Source of the DNA: Bacteroidales bacterium
Lineage (GTDB): Bacteria; Bacteroidota; Bacteroidia; Bacteroidales; UBA10428
DNA: 64,000 nt
Direction: 5' to 3'
NCBI GenBank assembly: GCA_016938235.1
Contig: JAFGVA010000109.1
Location: 1 to 64,000 of the forward strand
Shown: piece by piece, positions 35,586 to 47,100 of the stretch
How the letters are laid out: each line of letters starts with the position of its first letter
Position numbering within the stretch: the first letter of the stretch is position 1
Notes under the pieces: generated by a model
What the model saw: the letters and a program-made list of their open reading frames with translations, nothing else
What the model was told of the DNA's origin: nothing
Databases searched by the model: none
Translations under genes and position numbers: made by a program

Positions 35586-35727
35586 CGTCATTCGGGCGAG
35601 GTAAGAGACCCGGGGATAACCAATCCATCGTTCATCCTCATTCGATACCTGATGCGGACTCTCCTGTCTGAAAATTAGCATCATCAGTTTGCAAACTTAG
35701 GAGATTCCCGTTTTTACGGGAATGACG
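35586..35727. repeat. 142-bp intergenic element with 8-bp inverted ends
   Basis: CGTCATTC at 35586-35593 and GAATGACG at 35720-35727 are perfect inverted ends. The right end holds a hairpin (TTCCCG, TTTTTA, CGGGAA). It has no coding frame and lies just after the VOC-GNAT gene. Elements with CGTCATTCCCG ends are widespread dispersed repeats in bacteria. The rest of the gap to 35938 is AT-rich, with TATTTTTG (-7-like) at 35926-35933. Confidence 0.6.
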
Positions 35728-35938
35728 GAATAATTACGTATGGTGGGGTAATGTGAAAGGATATTACCAGATTTTGCAATTACACCAAATACAGCTTTCA
35801 GGTTATTAAATCCACATTAATTCCAACTTAACTATTTCTAAATATCACTTCCTATAACCTTTTAAATATCTTAGGTTTACAAAAAATTGTTCATAAGATT
35901 AAAAATCATCTGCTCACATTCTTTGTATTTTTGCGATT

Positions 35939-38900
35939 GTGAAGAATTGGGCTCGTTTTATTGTTGCTTTTTGTATTGTTTCACTTTTCCAGATAGTAAG
36001 TGATTCCGGTATTTCTTATTCTCAATGTGCCGATGCAGACGGTGGCCTTTTGGTTGCTTCTGACACCAACCTTTGTAGTAATCAGGAAACAACTCTTATC
36101 TTATCTGAATACATGGGAACCATAACCTGGCAGTGGAGAAATGTGGGTGAAACTGCATGGACGGTTATTGCAGGGGCAATTGGTGATACAGTAAATGTTT
36201 CAATTTCAGGAACTGCAGATCGCGAGGTCAGGGCATACCTTGCAGGATCAGGTTGTTATGATACTTCAAATACGATAAGACTGCATTCTTCAGAGTTTGT
36301 TGAGGAACCCTCAATAGGTAATGCTACAACAACTTGTGGAGATAAGATAACGAATTTATATGCCGATTTAGCTACAAACACAAGCTACTGGAGACAAATT
36401 GCAGGTATTGGTACAACAAGTTTTTATCCTGACTCTACAGATAATGCTCCTGACAGTATTGTTGTAAGTCAAGCAGGTGAATATGTTTTTGGATGGCATA
36501 TTACTGATGGTACATGTACAAAACACGAAAACGACACAGTTATTTTTTATGAACAAAATGCAGCTGATGCTGGTGAAGATATTTTTCATTGTCTTGTAAC
36601 TCTTGGGGAATCATTCAATCTTAACGCGACTCCCAGCCTACCAAACACAACTGGATTATGGTCAGGTTCGGGTATAACAATCTTAGAACCAACAAATCCA
36701 AATTCTCCTGTACAAGGCAATCCTTCATCTTCAGTTTATAGTCTAACATGGACAGAAGAAAATGGCGATTGCATTGATGATGATATTGTTGAAGTTAATA
36801 TTGCAAGACAACCCTTAGCTATTGCAGGTATCGATGATCAAAAATGTGCATTAATTGATACTTTAGAAGCAACGCCTAGCGCATATCCGGGAAATTGGTT
36901 ATTGCTTTCAGGACCAAATTCTGTATCTTTTAATAATAGTAATAATTATAATGCCATAATTACTGCTGAAGAATATGGTGAAGACTTTGTATTTGCATGG
37001 ATTTTAACTAACAGTTTCTGCTCTGACACAGACACAGTAGTAATCGATTTCTACGAACAACCAACAACCACCGCAATAGATCCCGATTATTCCTGCGGAA
37101 CCAATGCACAACTAGTTGGCTTTACAAGCGCAAAATCAGGATCTGTAAGCCGTTCCTGGAATTTCTTTACCGGCGATGTTCCGGCTGACTTACAGAACAT
37201 TACTGCACTAACAGATTCAACTGCTAATATAGTTATAGCAACTAATTCATACGGCAACTATACCCTGTGGTGGAAAGAAGTGAATGGGGTTTGTTCCGAT
37301 AGTATAAGTGTAGACATTGACTTTTACGAACAACCTGAAGCAAACGCAGGGCCAGATACAGATAGTTGTGGCCTGGATGTTCTGCTTAATGGAAGCTCAA
37401 GTGTACAAGGTAGTGCAATTGCATGGAATAACATGTCAGGTATAAGTTATAATGATATTACAAGTCCCGGTTCTTCAGTTTCTTCTACTACCTATGGAGC
37501 CTACGAACTTATTATAACCGAAACCAATGAATCATGTACAGACCGGGATACTGTTTTAGTTAATTTTATTGAGACTCCGCAAGCAAATGCAGGACTTGAT
37601 AGCAGCATATGTGGAAGCTCATATATCCTTAATCCCGTTAGAAGTATTGATGGAACTACCTTTTCGTGGGATTTTATAAATAGAGGTCCCGACTTAGAAA
37701 TTGGTGAAGGTTCCCAGGAAAACCCCGAAATTACAGCCGAAGAATTTACTTTTTACGATATAATTCTGACCGAAACCAACCAAAGCCTTTGCTCCTCTGC
37801 TGATACCGTCAGAATTAGTTTCTTTGAAAACCCTTCACCAAATGCCGGCCTTAACGATTCGATATGTGGCACTGAATATATTCTGTCAGCCAACCGGAGT
37901 ATTTCTGGAAGTGAAATACAGTGGTTTACAATTAGTGGCATTTCTTTTAGCAGCCAAACTGTTATAAACCCAACCGCCAGCCTGAATAACAACATCTTCG
38001 ATGTATATCAATTTGTATTATCAGAAACAAATACTATTTGCAGCTTAACAGATACCATTTTCATCGAATTCGTTGAAATACCCAATGCAAATGCAGGCGA
38101 TGATATTGAAGTTTGTGGTGACACATGCAGGCTTAATGCTCAACAAACCATAAACAATACAACAACATTCTGGAGTAAAATCAATACCAATGAAACAATT
38201 GCAATTGAGGATACAACCCAAAACAATTCTTTAGCTGAAGCACGCGAATTTAAAACATACCAATTAGTCTGGAACGAAATAAACCGCTTTTGCAATTCAA
38301 CAGATACTCTACAGGTTAAATTTGATGAAATACCTCAACCCATTGCCGGTATCGATGACAGTATTTGCGGACCGGCCTATACTTTCAGTGCAACACAAAG
38401 CATTTCCGGTTCTTCATTATTCTGGACCGATGCAGATGAGTTTACACTTTCGGTCTTTGATGATGCCCATGCTTTGGATACCCGGGTTACCTCTTCTGTT
38501 TACGAGCAAAGAACATATATTTTAGAAGAAACCTATGAAATATGCTCATCAAATGATACCGTAAAAATCCGGTTTTTGGAAGTCCCAACAGCCAACGGAG
38601 GAATAGATGGCGATACCTGCGGTCTTAGCTATGAGCTAAATGCCATTCAGAGTTTAGAATTCTCAAAAGGCCAATGGAGCAGAATTACAGCAACCGACAC
38701 CATGTTAATGGATGAAGAGTTTTCTCTAATTGTTGAAACTGCTGAGCCCGGAACCGAAAAATATATGTGGGTAGAAATGCTGGAAGGATGCTCTGACACT
38801 GCAATTGTCTCCGTAAGCTATAATTATCAGCCTGTCGCCAGAATTTTTGATGCTTCAGATGCATGTGGACTTCAACAAACTATAATAGTTGAAGAATCGG

Positions 38901-40093
38901 AAGCGTTTACGGGCAACTTACATGCTGTTCAATCTACTGCCGGCATAGCACCTGGCAGCGAAACCGGAAGTTACATTCTGGAAGTAAGTGATACCGGAGA
39001 ATACAATTTAAACTGGTATGTTCAGACAACTGCCGGATGCAGCGATGATACAAGTTTTGCAATCCATTTTTATGCTGAACCTGAAATATTTGCCGGAAAC
39101 GACTCTGCTGTTTGTAATAACACAATAAGTTTCAGTTATAACTTTTCCCTGGGAACAGGCACATGGACGGCTGATGCAGGTTTTTCAGGAGACATAGAAA
39201 CATACGGCGATTCTATAGTAAGAATTGTAACAGCCAATTATAATGAATACACATACACACTTACTGCTATAAATGGTGCCTGTATTATTTCCGATAATGT
39301 AATTATTGATTTTAAAGAACCTCTGGATGCTTTTGCCGGAAACGATGACTTGATTTGTGGTCTGGAATATGCACTTTCGGCCACTGCAGAGCCAGGTAGC
39401 TGGTCGATGGTTTCCGGTACAATCATGCCTGAATTCTCTCCTGATAACCGAACCGGCAATGCGTTTATTGAGGTAAGTGAACCGGGAACATATAAACTTT
39501 TATGGACGGCTGTGGATGGACCATGTACAGATACTTCATCAATACAACTTGAGTTCGTTAAGCAACCTGTTGCAAATGCAGGAGAAGATACAACTTTAAT
39601 TAATCCTGAAACTGTATCATTAGCGGCCAACACTCCTCCAGACAATGAAACCGGATTCTGGACAAACCTTGCCGGCATAGGAACAATCTCCGATGAATCG
39701 GCAGCGAACACCCGACTCGTTAATTTTGAAAAAAGTGAAGAAGGAAAACAGCATGTATTTCTTTGGACTGTAAACAGTACCATTATGGAATCATGTTCCG
39801 GCTCCGATACTATTGAAATTACAATATACGATATTATTACCCCTCAAATAATAACTCCGAACGAAGATGGCGATAACGATGTATTATACATCAAAGGCAT
39901 TGAAAACCTAAGTCCTGTTGAAATTGTAATATTCAATCGCTGGGGAATTGAAGTCTATTACAGTTCAGATTATCAGAATGATTGGGACGGGACCAATAAA
40001 AACAGTGATTTTTTAGCAAACGATACGTATTTCTATATACTAACTCTTCCAGCCGGTGAGCAATTAAAGGATTATTTAATCATTAAAAGATAG
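35939..40093 (+). CDS. giant T9SS-exported repeat adhesin with gliding-motility-type C-terminal domain
   Basis: A 1384-residue protein starting at GTG with a signal peptide (about residues 1-29). The body is about 14 Ig/PKD-like repeats of 75-90 residues. Each has a Cys near its start (xxCGxxYxL), a second Cys before the DTV strand (ETNxxCSxxDTV) and a linker F-E-x-P-x-ANAG. The last 85 residues (ITPNEDGDND...VIFNRWGIEVY...YFYILTLPAG) are the type B gliding-motility-associated C-terminal sorting domain. It should be secreted through T9SS and kept at the surface by its PorP/SprF partner, encoded 1 bp downstream. The -7 box TATTTTTG at 35926-35933 lies only 5 bp before the GTG, so the start may be leaderless or placed slightly differently. 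Confidence 0.9.
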   Translation: MKNWARFIVAFCIVSLFQIVSDSGISYSQCADADGGLLVASDTNLCSNQETTLILSEYMGTITWQWRNVGETAWTVIAGAIGDTVNVSISGTADREVRAYLAGSGCYDTSNTIRLHSSEFVEEPSIGNATTTCGDKITNLYADLATNTSYWRQIAGIGTTSFYPDSTDNAPDSIVVSQAGEYVFGWHITDGTCTKHENDTVIFYEQNAADAGEDIFHCLVTLGESFNLNATPSLPNTTGLWSGSGITILEPTNPNSPVQGNPSSSVYSLTWTEENGDCIDDDIVEVNIARQPLAIAGIDDQKCALIDTLEATPSAYPGNWLLLSGPNSVSFNNSNNYNAIITAEEYGEDFVFAWILTNSFCSDTDTVVIDFYEQPTTTAIDPDYSCGTNAQLVGFTSAKSGSVSRSWNFFTGDVPADLQNITALTDSTANIVIATNSYGNYTLWWKEVNGVCSDSISVDIDFYEQPEANAGPDTDSCGLDVLLNGSSSVQGSAIAWNNMSGISYNDITSPGSSVSSTTYGAYELIITETNESCTDRDTVLVNFIETPQANAGLDSSICGSSYILNPVRSIDGTTFSWDFINRGPDLEIGEGSQENPEITAEEFTFYDIILTETNQSLCSSADTVRISFFENPSPNAGLNDSICGTEYILSANRSISGSEIQWFTISGISFSSQTVINPTASLNNNIFDVYQFVLSETNTICSLTDTIFIEFVEIPNANAGDDIEVCGDTCRLNAQQTINNTTTFWSKINTNETIAIEDTTQNNSLAEAREFKTYQLVWNEINRFCNSTDTLQVKFDEIPQPIAGIDDSICGPAYTFSATQSISGSSLFWTDADEFTLSVFDDAHALDTRVTSSVYEQRTYILEETYEICSSNDTVKIRFLEVPTANGGIDGDTCGLSYELNAIQSLEFSKGQWSRITATDTMLMDEEFSLIVETAEPGTEKYMWVEMLEGCSDTAIVSVSYNYQPVARIFDASDACGLQQTIIVEESEAFTGNLHAVQSTAGIAPGSETGSYILEVSDTGEYNLNWYVQTTAGCSDDTSFAIHFYAEPEIFAGNDSAVCNNTISFSYNFSLGTGTWTADAGFSGDIETYGDSIVRIVTANYNEYTYTLTAINGACIISDNVIIDFKEPLDAFAGNDDLICGLEYALSATAEPGSWSMVSGTIMPEFSPDNRTGNAFIEVSEPGTYKLLWTAVDGPCTDTSSIQLEFVKQPVANAGEDTTLINPETVSLAANTPPDNETGFWTNLAGIGTISDESAANTRLVNFEKSEEGKQHVFLWTVNSTIMESCSGSDTIEITIYDIITPQIITPNEDGDNDVLYIKGIENLSPVEIVIFNRWGIEVYYSSDYQNDWDGTNKNSDFLANDTYFYILTLPAGEQLKDYLIIKR

Positions 40094-40094
40094 T

Positions 40095-41021
40095 ATGAGA
40101 AAAATTTTTCTGCTGCATTTTGCAATAATTATTAGCACCTGCCTGGCATATCCCCAGCTCTTTCCGCTATCTGATCAATACATTACGAATGGTTTGGCAA
40201 TAAATCCGGCCTATGCGGGCAGTGAAGATGCATTAAGCTTTTATATCGGACACAGGAACCAATGGACTAAATTAAACATCAACGGGGCTCCAAAAACAAA
40301 CACTGCAGCCATACATTCACCCCTCGGAAATGAACGTATAGGCTTGGGATTACTGATAATAAATGACAATATCGGAAACTACAGCAAAACAACAATCTTA
40401 GGCAATTATGCTTATATTATTGAGATGGGCGAAGGTAGAATGTCGCTGGGAATAGGCATAGGCGTATCTGTTTATAGCTTAAACTGGCAGGATTTGGATA
40501 TGGCCGATGAAATCGACAATCTTATGCAACAGGCTGTTAATGAAAAAGAAAACAGTCCGAATTTTAGCGCCGGATTTTATTACCACGGAAAAGATTATTT
40601 CTACGGATTCTCTATTCCCCTTTTCTTCAGTAACTCATCTACATCAACCGGTAGTCTCGATTTCTCGAACGATATAGCTGATTACAATTACCATGCAGTA
40701 GGTGGATATACTTTTAAACTGGATTCGAAACTTAAACTTTTACCAACAGCACTGGCAAAATATTACTTAAATAATGGCTTTCAGGCTGATATAGGGGCTC
40801 AGCTTATTTACAACGATAAAATAAGTGCAGGAATTACATACCGATCAAAGAATGAGATTTCAACCTTACTGCAAATAGCCTTTACGCCGCAATTAAAACT
40901 TACTTATAATTACGATATCAGCACAGGTATTAAATTTCAAACTCTCGGTGGTTCTCATGAGATATCCTTAAAATTTATTCTTGATTTCAGATCCCGGGTT
41001 ATTGGCCCAAGGTTCTTTTAA
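40095..41021 (+). CDS. PorP/SprF family outer-membrane protein
   Basis: A 308-residue protein with a signal peptide and a beta-barrel pattern. It has the family N-terminal signature around QYITNGLAINPAYAGS and the strand-loop series FYIGHRNQWTKLNINGAPKT. It ends with the aromatic Phe of outer-membrane barrels (VIGPRFF). PorP/SprF proteins partner with type B T9SS cargo, and here the cargo gene ends 1 bp upstream. Confidence 0.93.
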   Translation: MRKIFLLHFAIIISTCLAYPQLFPLSDQYITNGLAINPAYAGSEDALSFYIGHRNQWTKLNINGAPKTNTAAIHSPLGNERIGLGLLIINDNIGNYSKTTILGNYAYIIEMGEGRMSLGIGIGVSVYSLNWQDLDMADEIDNLMQQAVNEKENSPNFSAGFYYHGKDYFYGFSIPLFFSNSSTSTGSLDFSNDIADYNYHAVGGYTFKLDSKLKLLPTALAKYYLNNGFQADIGAQLIYNDKISAGITYRSKNEISTLLQIAFTPQLKLTYNYDISTGIKFQTLGGSHEISLKFILDFRSRVIGPRFF

Positions 41022-41106
41022 TATCTCCATTTTTGAGCATATCTTCCTAATTCTCATTCCATAAAAGATACTTATATTTGTTGCCCAATCTCATTACAGA
41101 TTATTA

Positions 41107-43065
41107 ATGAATCGGCAACTGGCAGAAAAGTTTACATGTAAAACAAGTTCAATCACAGGTATGATTCTTTTATTGTACTTGTTCCTGCCTGTTCATAGCT
41201 ATACTCAGAATAAAAGTTTCAGTGTCGAAAAAACCAGCTTTTCATCATCAATAGCCGAAGATTTTGCACCTGTATGGTTTAATAAAGGGTTGGTATACTG
41301 CTCAAACGCCATTAACAATGCCGTTGTGAGCATTAAAAGTGAGAATGAGAATCTGTTTAACATTCTATATGTAGAACAAAAAGATTCGTCCAGCTGGAAA
41401 AGCCCTGAAATTTTTGCTGAAGAACTGACCACCATCCTGAATGAAGGTTCAGCAACTTTTACTCCAAGCGGTAAAACCATCTATTATGCCAGGAATAACA
41501 AGATTGAAGGTAAATTAAAAGATATAAATGTTCCATCAAACAAACTGGGTATTTTCTCATCGGAATTCGAAGATGGAAAATGGGATACTGCTATAGCTTT
41601 TGAATATAACAACGATAACTTTTCGCTTGGCACACCTGCTCTTTCTGCAGATGGCAACAGGTTGTATTTCGCTTCTGACTTACCTGAAGGTTATGGAGGC
41701 ACCGACATTTACTCTTGCGAACAGATAAACGGCAAATGGAGCAAGCCAAAAAACCTTGGCCCTGAAATAAATACAGCAATGAACGAATCTTACCCTTATG
41801 CCTGTCCATCTGGAAAACTTTTTTTCTCTTCGGATGGCCATAACAGCATAGGGGGTAAAGACATATTTTATTCAGTGCAAATAAACGGAAACTGGTCAAA
41901 ACCTATTCGGCTCGATACTGAAATTAACTCAAAAGCAGACGATTATGCAATAATTACTGATAAAAACTTCGAAACCGGTTACTTTTCTTCAAACCGGCGA
42001 GGCAGCTCCGATATTTTCAGTTTTAAAACCATTATACCCCAGTTTGGCTATTGCGATACAGTAAAGCCCATGAAAAAGTGCTTCAGGTTTTCTGACGAAA
42101 GGTTTACGGATACCCTTCACCTTGATCATGAATGGGATTTTGGGTTTGGCATAAAAAAGGCTGGAATAACAGTTGAACAATGCTTTGAAAAACCTGGAAA
42201 TTATTCTGCAGTTTTAACCATTATTCATAAAATTGCCGACAGTGTTTTTACCATGAAAACAAGGTATGATTTCACTGTCGACTTCCCGGGTTACTTAACA
42301 ATTGCCTGCGATAAAGCCTCGGTTGTTAATACTTCATTTGCAATAGAAACCAATGCACTCGAAATAAACAACAAGATTGAAAAAGTATTGTGGGATTTTG
42401 GGGATCGATACCATGCTCCATTAACGAAGCTTACACACAACTTTGTAAACCCCGGCACATATTTTTTTAATTTAGGTATTATTGAAGAAGAAAATGAACT
42501 CGGATTTACACCAAAGTACTGCCTGACAAAGAAAATTATTATTTATCCAGATTACCAGCAACTTGCTGTCAATGAGTTTAATTACCAAAACCCAAACGAT
42601 AATTCAAAAAAAATCATAAAGGCTTTATCTGAAGATAACAAAACTGAAATTTACCAGATTAATTGCTACCTGTTAGCTGAACTTGAATGTATGAAAAGCG
42701 ACAGCATAAGCACTATGTTAAGAAATCTCAGTTCATATGCCATACGAATCGACAACACAGGCAACCTTAAAGAGGATAGTTTCCAACATCTGGGCTTTTT
42801 CATTTCACTTCTGAAAAAAAATCCAAATCTAAAACTTGAAGTAGCTGTGCATCAAGATGGTAAGGGAAGCCCAAAAAGCAATCAACAAACCACCGAGGAG
42901 GTAGCAAAAGGAATACGTACTTATTTCCTTGCAAATGGTATCGCGCCTGAAAGCATTGCTTGTAAAGCTTATGGTGATACCCGGAACTTGCATGATAAAG
43001 CCGGGAACATATCAGATGAGTTAAACAAACGAATAGAGTTTATCTTAATAAACCAACAACAATAA
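41107..43065 (+). CDS. PD40-repeat, PKD-like, OmpA-like protein (PorE-like)
   Basis: A 652-residue exported protein. Residues 1-33 are a signal; about 55-305 are PD40/WD40-like propeller repeats (SADGNRLYFASD, SPSGKLFFSSDG, FETGYFSSNRRGSSDIF); about 320-490 are PKD-like (VLWDFGDRYHAPLTKLTHNF); about 515-652 are an OmpA-like peptidoglycan-binding domain (LKLEVAVHQDGKGS... ELNKRIEFILI). This resembles the T9SS component PorE in layout, but the OmpA part is divergent. It is the third gene of the cargo-PorP-OmpA unit, which is probably an operon. Confidence 0.85.
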   Translation: MNRQLAEKFTCKTSSITGMILLLYLFLPVHSYTQNKSFSVEKTSFSSSIAEDFAPVWFNKGLVYCSNAINNAVVSIKSENENLFNILYVEQKDSSSWKSPEIFAEELTTILNEGSATFTPSGKTIYYARNNKIEGKLKDINVPSNKLGIFSSEFEDGKWDTAIAFEYNNDNFSLGTPALSADGNRLYFASDLPEGYGGTDIYSCEQINGKWSKPKNLGPEINTAMNESYPYACPSGKLFFSSDGHNSIGGKDIFYSVQINGNWSKPIRLDTEINSKADDYAIITDKNFETGYFSSNRRGSSDIFSFKTIIPQFGYCDTVKPMKKCFRFSDERFTDTLHLDHEWDFGFGIKKAGITVEQCFEKPGNYSAVLTIIHKIADSVFTMKTRYDFTVDFPGYLTIACDKASVVNTSFAIETNALEINNKIEKVLWDFGDRYHAPLTKLTHNFVNPGTYFFNLGIIEEENELGFTPKYCLTKKIIIYPDYQQLAVNEFNYQNPNDNSKKIIKALSEDNKTEIYQINCYLLAELECMKSDSISTMLRNLSSYAIRIDNTGNLKEDSFQHLGFFISLLKKNPNLKLEVAVHQDGKGSPKSNQQTTEEVAKGIRTYFLANGIAPESIACKAYGDTRNLHDKAGNISDELNKRIEFILINQQQ

Positions 43066-43083
43066 ATTGCTCATAAATAACTG

Positions 43084-43107
43084 TATACAAACTTGAGTGT
43101 TTGTATA
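43084..43107. promoter_or_regulatory. perfect 24-bp inverted repeat
   Basis: TATACAAAC, loop TTGAGT, GTTTGTATA: a perfect 9-bp stem between the OmpA-like gene and 43136. There is no U-run, so it may be a weak terminator, an attenuator or an operator for the downstream gene. Confidence 0.5.
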
Positions 43108-43135
43108 AGAGTGTTTAACTTTAACCTCTGGAATA

Positions 43136-44110
43136 ATGGGTAAAGTGCCAAAAAAAATAATCATATTATTTCTTCTGTTTGTTTCCTGGAATGTTTATGC
43201 GCAGCCTGTACCTGCAAAAGATGAAAACATCCCTTTCCTGGTTACTTTTGGAGGTGACTCAAAATCTTCGTGGGGCGATGATGACTTCTGCCAGGTTTTC
43301 TTCTGCCTGATTCCGGAAACCTTCACAAAACCCGTATACCTGAGAATTTATGATCCCGATACAGGTGGAGAGTTTGATGAAAACAAAGGTGAATTCGATA
43401 CCAAAATAAATTTTTCGGTTTATGGAGGTAAAGATTGCTGGTCGAACGAAGATGCCCAGTCTATCGATCCCACCGGAAATTATAAAAGTGGAATACTCAT
43501 AGCCACAAAATCTTTCGGCAACGAAAGTAAATACGATAAAAGCTGGTACACCATGGGGCCATTTAATCCGATGGAAGGAGAATATGTTAAAAAATTCAAT
43601 GCCCGAATTTTTAAAATTATTGCTGAAGGAGTATCGGGCGACGATGGCAACCTTTATCGTTATTACCTAAGTACCAGCCCATCGGAAAATAAAGAAGTAG
43701 AAGGAGGAAACCTATTCACCTACGAGTATACTTTCAGACTTGCCAATAACCAGAGCCAGGTTTCTCAGATATATCCTTTTGTTGATGATAAAACCATATC
43801 GATACAGGTTTCAAATTTCGACTGGGACAACGATGGTCTCATACGGCTTATTTCAGTAGCCAAAAACGGTGTTTTATGCGATGTTTCAAATGAAAATAAC
43901 TGGATTCGACGCGAATTTCCGATTATTGAAGAAGAAAAAAACACAACAGTAGAAATACAGTTTATTAAAAATCAGAAAACACTAATAAAAAACAATAACG
44001 TAGCTATTGTTGTCAGAAATCAGTATGGCGAGACCCTCCCCTTCTTTGTTATTCCAATTGGAGGAATTCCGGTTTACTCTCCAAAAATCAAGATGGAAAG
44101 TCTAAATTAG
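43136..44110 (+). CDS. exported protein of unknown function
   Basis: A 324-residue protein with a signal peptide (MGKVPKKIIILFLLFVSWNVYA, then QPVPAKDE). It is acidic, with many beta strands and possible Ca-binding runs (DPDTGGEFDENKGEFD, NFDWDNDG). I see no known catalytic motif. It lies directly before a propeller-SpoIIE phosphatase (28 bp gap), so it may supply the ligand or partner for that sensor. Confidence 0.75.
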   Translation: MGKVPKKIIILFLLFVSWNVYAQPVPAKDENIPFLVTFGGDSKSSWGDDDFCQVFFCLIPETFTKPVYLRIYDPDTGGEFDENKGEFDTKINFSVYGGKDCWSNEDAQSIDPTGNYKSGILIATKSFGNESKYDKSWYTMGPFNPMEGEYVKKFNARIFKIIAEGVSGDDGNLYRYYLSTSPSENKEVEGGNLFTYEYTFRLANNQSQVSQIYPFVDDKTISIQVSNFDWDNDGLIRLISVAKNGVLCDVSNENNWIRREFPIIEEEKNTTVEIQFIKNQKTLIKNNNVAIVVRNQYGETLPFFVIPIGGIPVYSPKIKMESLN

Positions 44111-44138
44111 TAGCTGGAATGTATTATATTGCTGCAAA

Positions 44139-47100
44139 ATGTGTTTCCCATTTAACATAAAGCTTTTCATCGTTTTTTTAACCTTTACCTTCTGGCAGGT
44201 TGAAGCACAAAACGATTATATCATCTTTTCTCCTTCGGAACAAAAATTGTCTGAAGCCTATATTTATACCATTAACCAGGGAAATAACGGGTACCTGTGG
44301 ATTGGAACCAGTGAAGGACTTTATAACTATAATGGTTTTACTATTAATGCATTCACTGTAAAAGATTCCCTGGCTGATGATTTCGTTACATGCAGTTATA
44401 ATACATCAGACGGCATCTGGTTCGGCCACATGAATGGGAATATAAGCTTTTACAACGGCCGGTATTTCAAGCAATACAACCTGAATATTGCTGAAAAAAG
44501 CAGCATAACAAGTATTACTCAAAGTCCCGATGGAAAAGTCTGGGCAGGCACCTACCTGAGCGGCCTGATTAATTTAAGTATTCCTACCAGTAATAATGCA
44601 CCTCCACTTCAGAACGAACAGATTACCATTTCGGCTCTTGAATTTCTCAGCCAGGAAAAATTTTTGGTAGGTTCGGTAGACGGATTGCGATTTTGCAGAA
44701 TTACAGAGAAGGGTGCAATTGAAACGCTTAGGTATTTTACAGAAATACCAAGAATCAAAATTATTTCAATTGTTAAACAAAAAAGTGATTCAGGAATTTA
44801 TGTTGCCACCTCGAATGATGGCATCTATAAGCTGATAAACCGGGATAACAGCTTTACTATTAAACAAGTACTTAAAAACAATGACACGAATGCCGAAAAT
44901 ATACAAACGGTTATTGAAGACAACAAAGGTGATCTCTGGTTAGGAACATTTGGCCAGGGAATATTAAAGCTGATTTATGAGAAAGAAACCGACAGTTTTA
45001 AGCTTAATAAATTCACTCAATATCAGGGCGACAATGTAAAAACCCTGTTCGAAGACAGAGATGGGAACATTTGGGCCGGCAGTTTTGGTGCCGGTATTTC
45101 AAAAATTACTTCACAGCCATTCTCCATTAAAAATTATAGCGATTTCAAATCAGAACAAAATATAAAAGCTCTTTTCATTGACAGTAAAAATAAGTGGCTG
45201 GGGACCGAAAATGCCCTAATAAAGGTTGACATAGCAAGCGATAAAGTAATTTCAGTTTATACAAATAAGCAAGGACTCCCCAATGATGAGATAACATCAC
45301 TCTATTCAAATAACGAAAATCTTTTTATCGGCACCTTGCAAAGTGGTGTTTACATACTTCGGATTAGTGAGGAAAATATATTACCATATCCCATTCACGA
45401 AGGAATTCTTGAAAACAGTATTACCTCCATCACGGGTAAAGGAAATGAAATATGGATTGGAAGCAAGAAAGGAGTATGCAAACTAAACCTTGCTACAAGC
45501 CAAAAAAACTGGTATACAATTAATCAGGGGGGATTACCACACAATTCTGTAAACCATATTTTTATTGACTCAAAAAATAAAATATGGATTACAACAATCA
45601 GTAACACCATCTCTTGTGTAGAAAATAATACCCTTAAAAGAATTAACATACCTTCGAACCGGGGAATCGTGTCCCTGATGTCGGTAGTTGAGGATAAACA
45701 AGGTAAAATCTGGATTGGTTCGGCAGGCCAGGGAGTATTCCTGCTTCATGCCGATTCTGTATTAAACATATCGACAATGGAAGGCCTGTTCTCTGACTAT
45801 TGTTATTCGATGCTGGGTGACAGTAATGGCTACATCTGGATAGGACACCGCGGTGGAATAAGTCGGATAAACACCAGTGATTTATCAATCAAAACAATTC
45901 AAAAATATGCACATTTAAAATCCGACTTCGAATTCTATATGAACAGCACCTCTTTAGATTCAAGAGGATTAATATGGTTCGGCACCAACAAAGGGCTGGT
46001 TTGTTACAACCCGAACCTGGAAAACAGCAGCTTAAAACCACCCATTATTAATTTCACATCATTCCTGGTAAATGGTCAGGACACTGAAATCAAAGAAGAG
46101 ATTGAACTCCCGCCCGATAACTATAAACTTCAGTTTGATTTTATTGGTATAAATCTGAAGGAACCCGATCTGGTAAAATACCAGTATCGTTTAAAAGGCT
46201 TTGATAAAGACTGGTCTGATATTACCTCAAACAACTCCGTTATCTATAAAAATATAAGCGAAGGAAAATATATTTTTGAGGTTAATGCATCCAGTGGTGA
46301 TGGTATTGTTACTGTTGAGTCATCAAAAGTTTCAATAAAAATAAAAACATCGCCGTGGAAAAGTTTCTGGCCCTATATCGGAATTTTTCTGGCTGTTGCA
46401 GTTGGCATTTACCTGTTAATAAAGAGAAGAGAATACAAACACCTGGTTGAAAAGAACATACTGGAGCAGAAAGTGTTGGAACGTACCCTTGAAATACAAA
46501 GGCAGAAAGACGAGCTTGAAGCGCAGCAGCATCTAATTCAAAGCAAGAACAAAGACATTACAGACAGCCTTAAATATGCCCGGAAAATTCAATCGGCAAT
46601 TACTCCGCCCGAAGAATTACTTAATAAAATATTGCCCGATCATTTTATTATAAACCGCCCCAAAGATATTGTGAGCGGCGATTTTTGCTGGTATACTCAG
46701 GCCGACGATAAAATTATTGTGACCGTGGCTGATTGTACCGGCCATGGTGTTCCCGGAGCAATTATGAGCATACTCGGTATTAACTCACTTAACGAAATTA
46801 TAATAAACTATGGTGTTACCGAGCCGAGCAGGATTCTTGAACTGCTAAGACTTAAAGTAATAACTTCATTAAGTCAGCACAGCAAAGAAAGTCCTTCGTT
46901 TGACGGCATAAATCTTGGCCTTTGTGTAATTGATCAAAAAAACCTGACCATTCAGTTCTCGGGTGCGATAAATAACATGGTACATATTCAGAAAAAACGC
47001 CTGAACCTTATCCGTGCCGACCGGATTCCTATCGGTGTATCTGACCATGAACATAAAACTTTTACGAATAAAGAATTTCAAGGTAAAGAGGGAGACGTTA

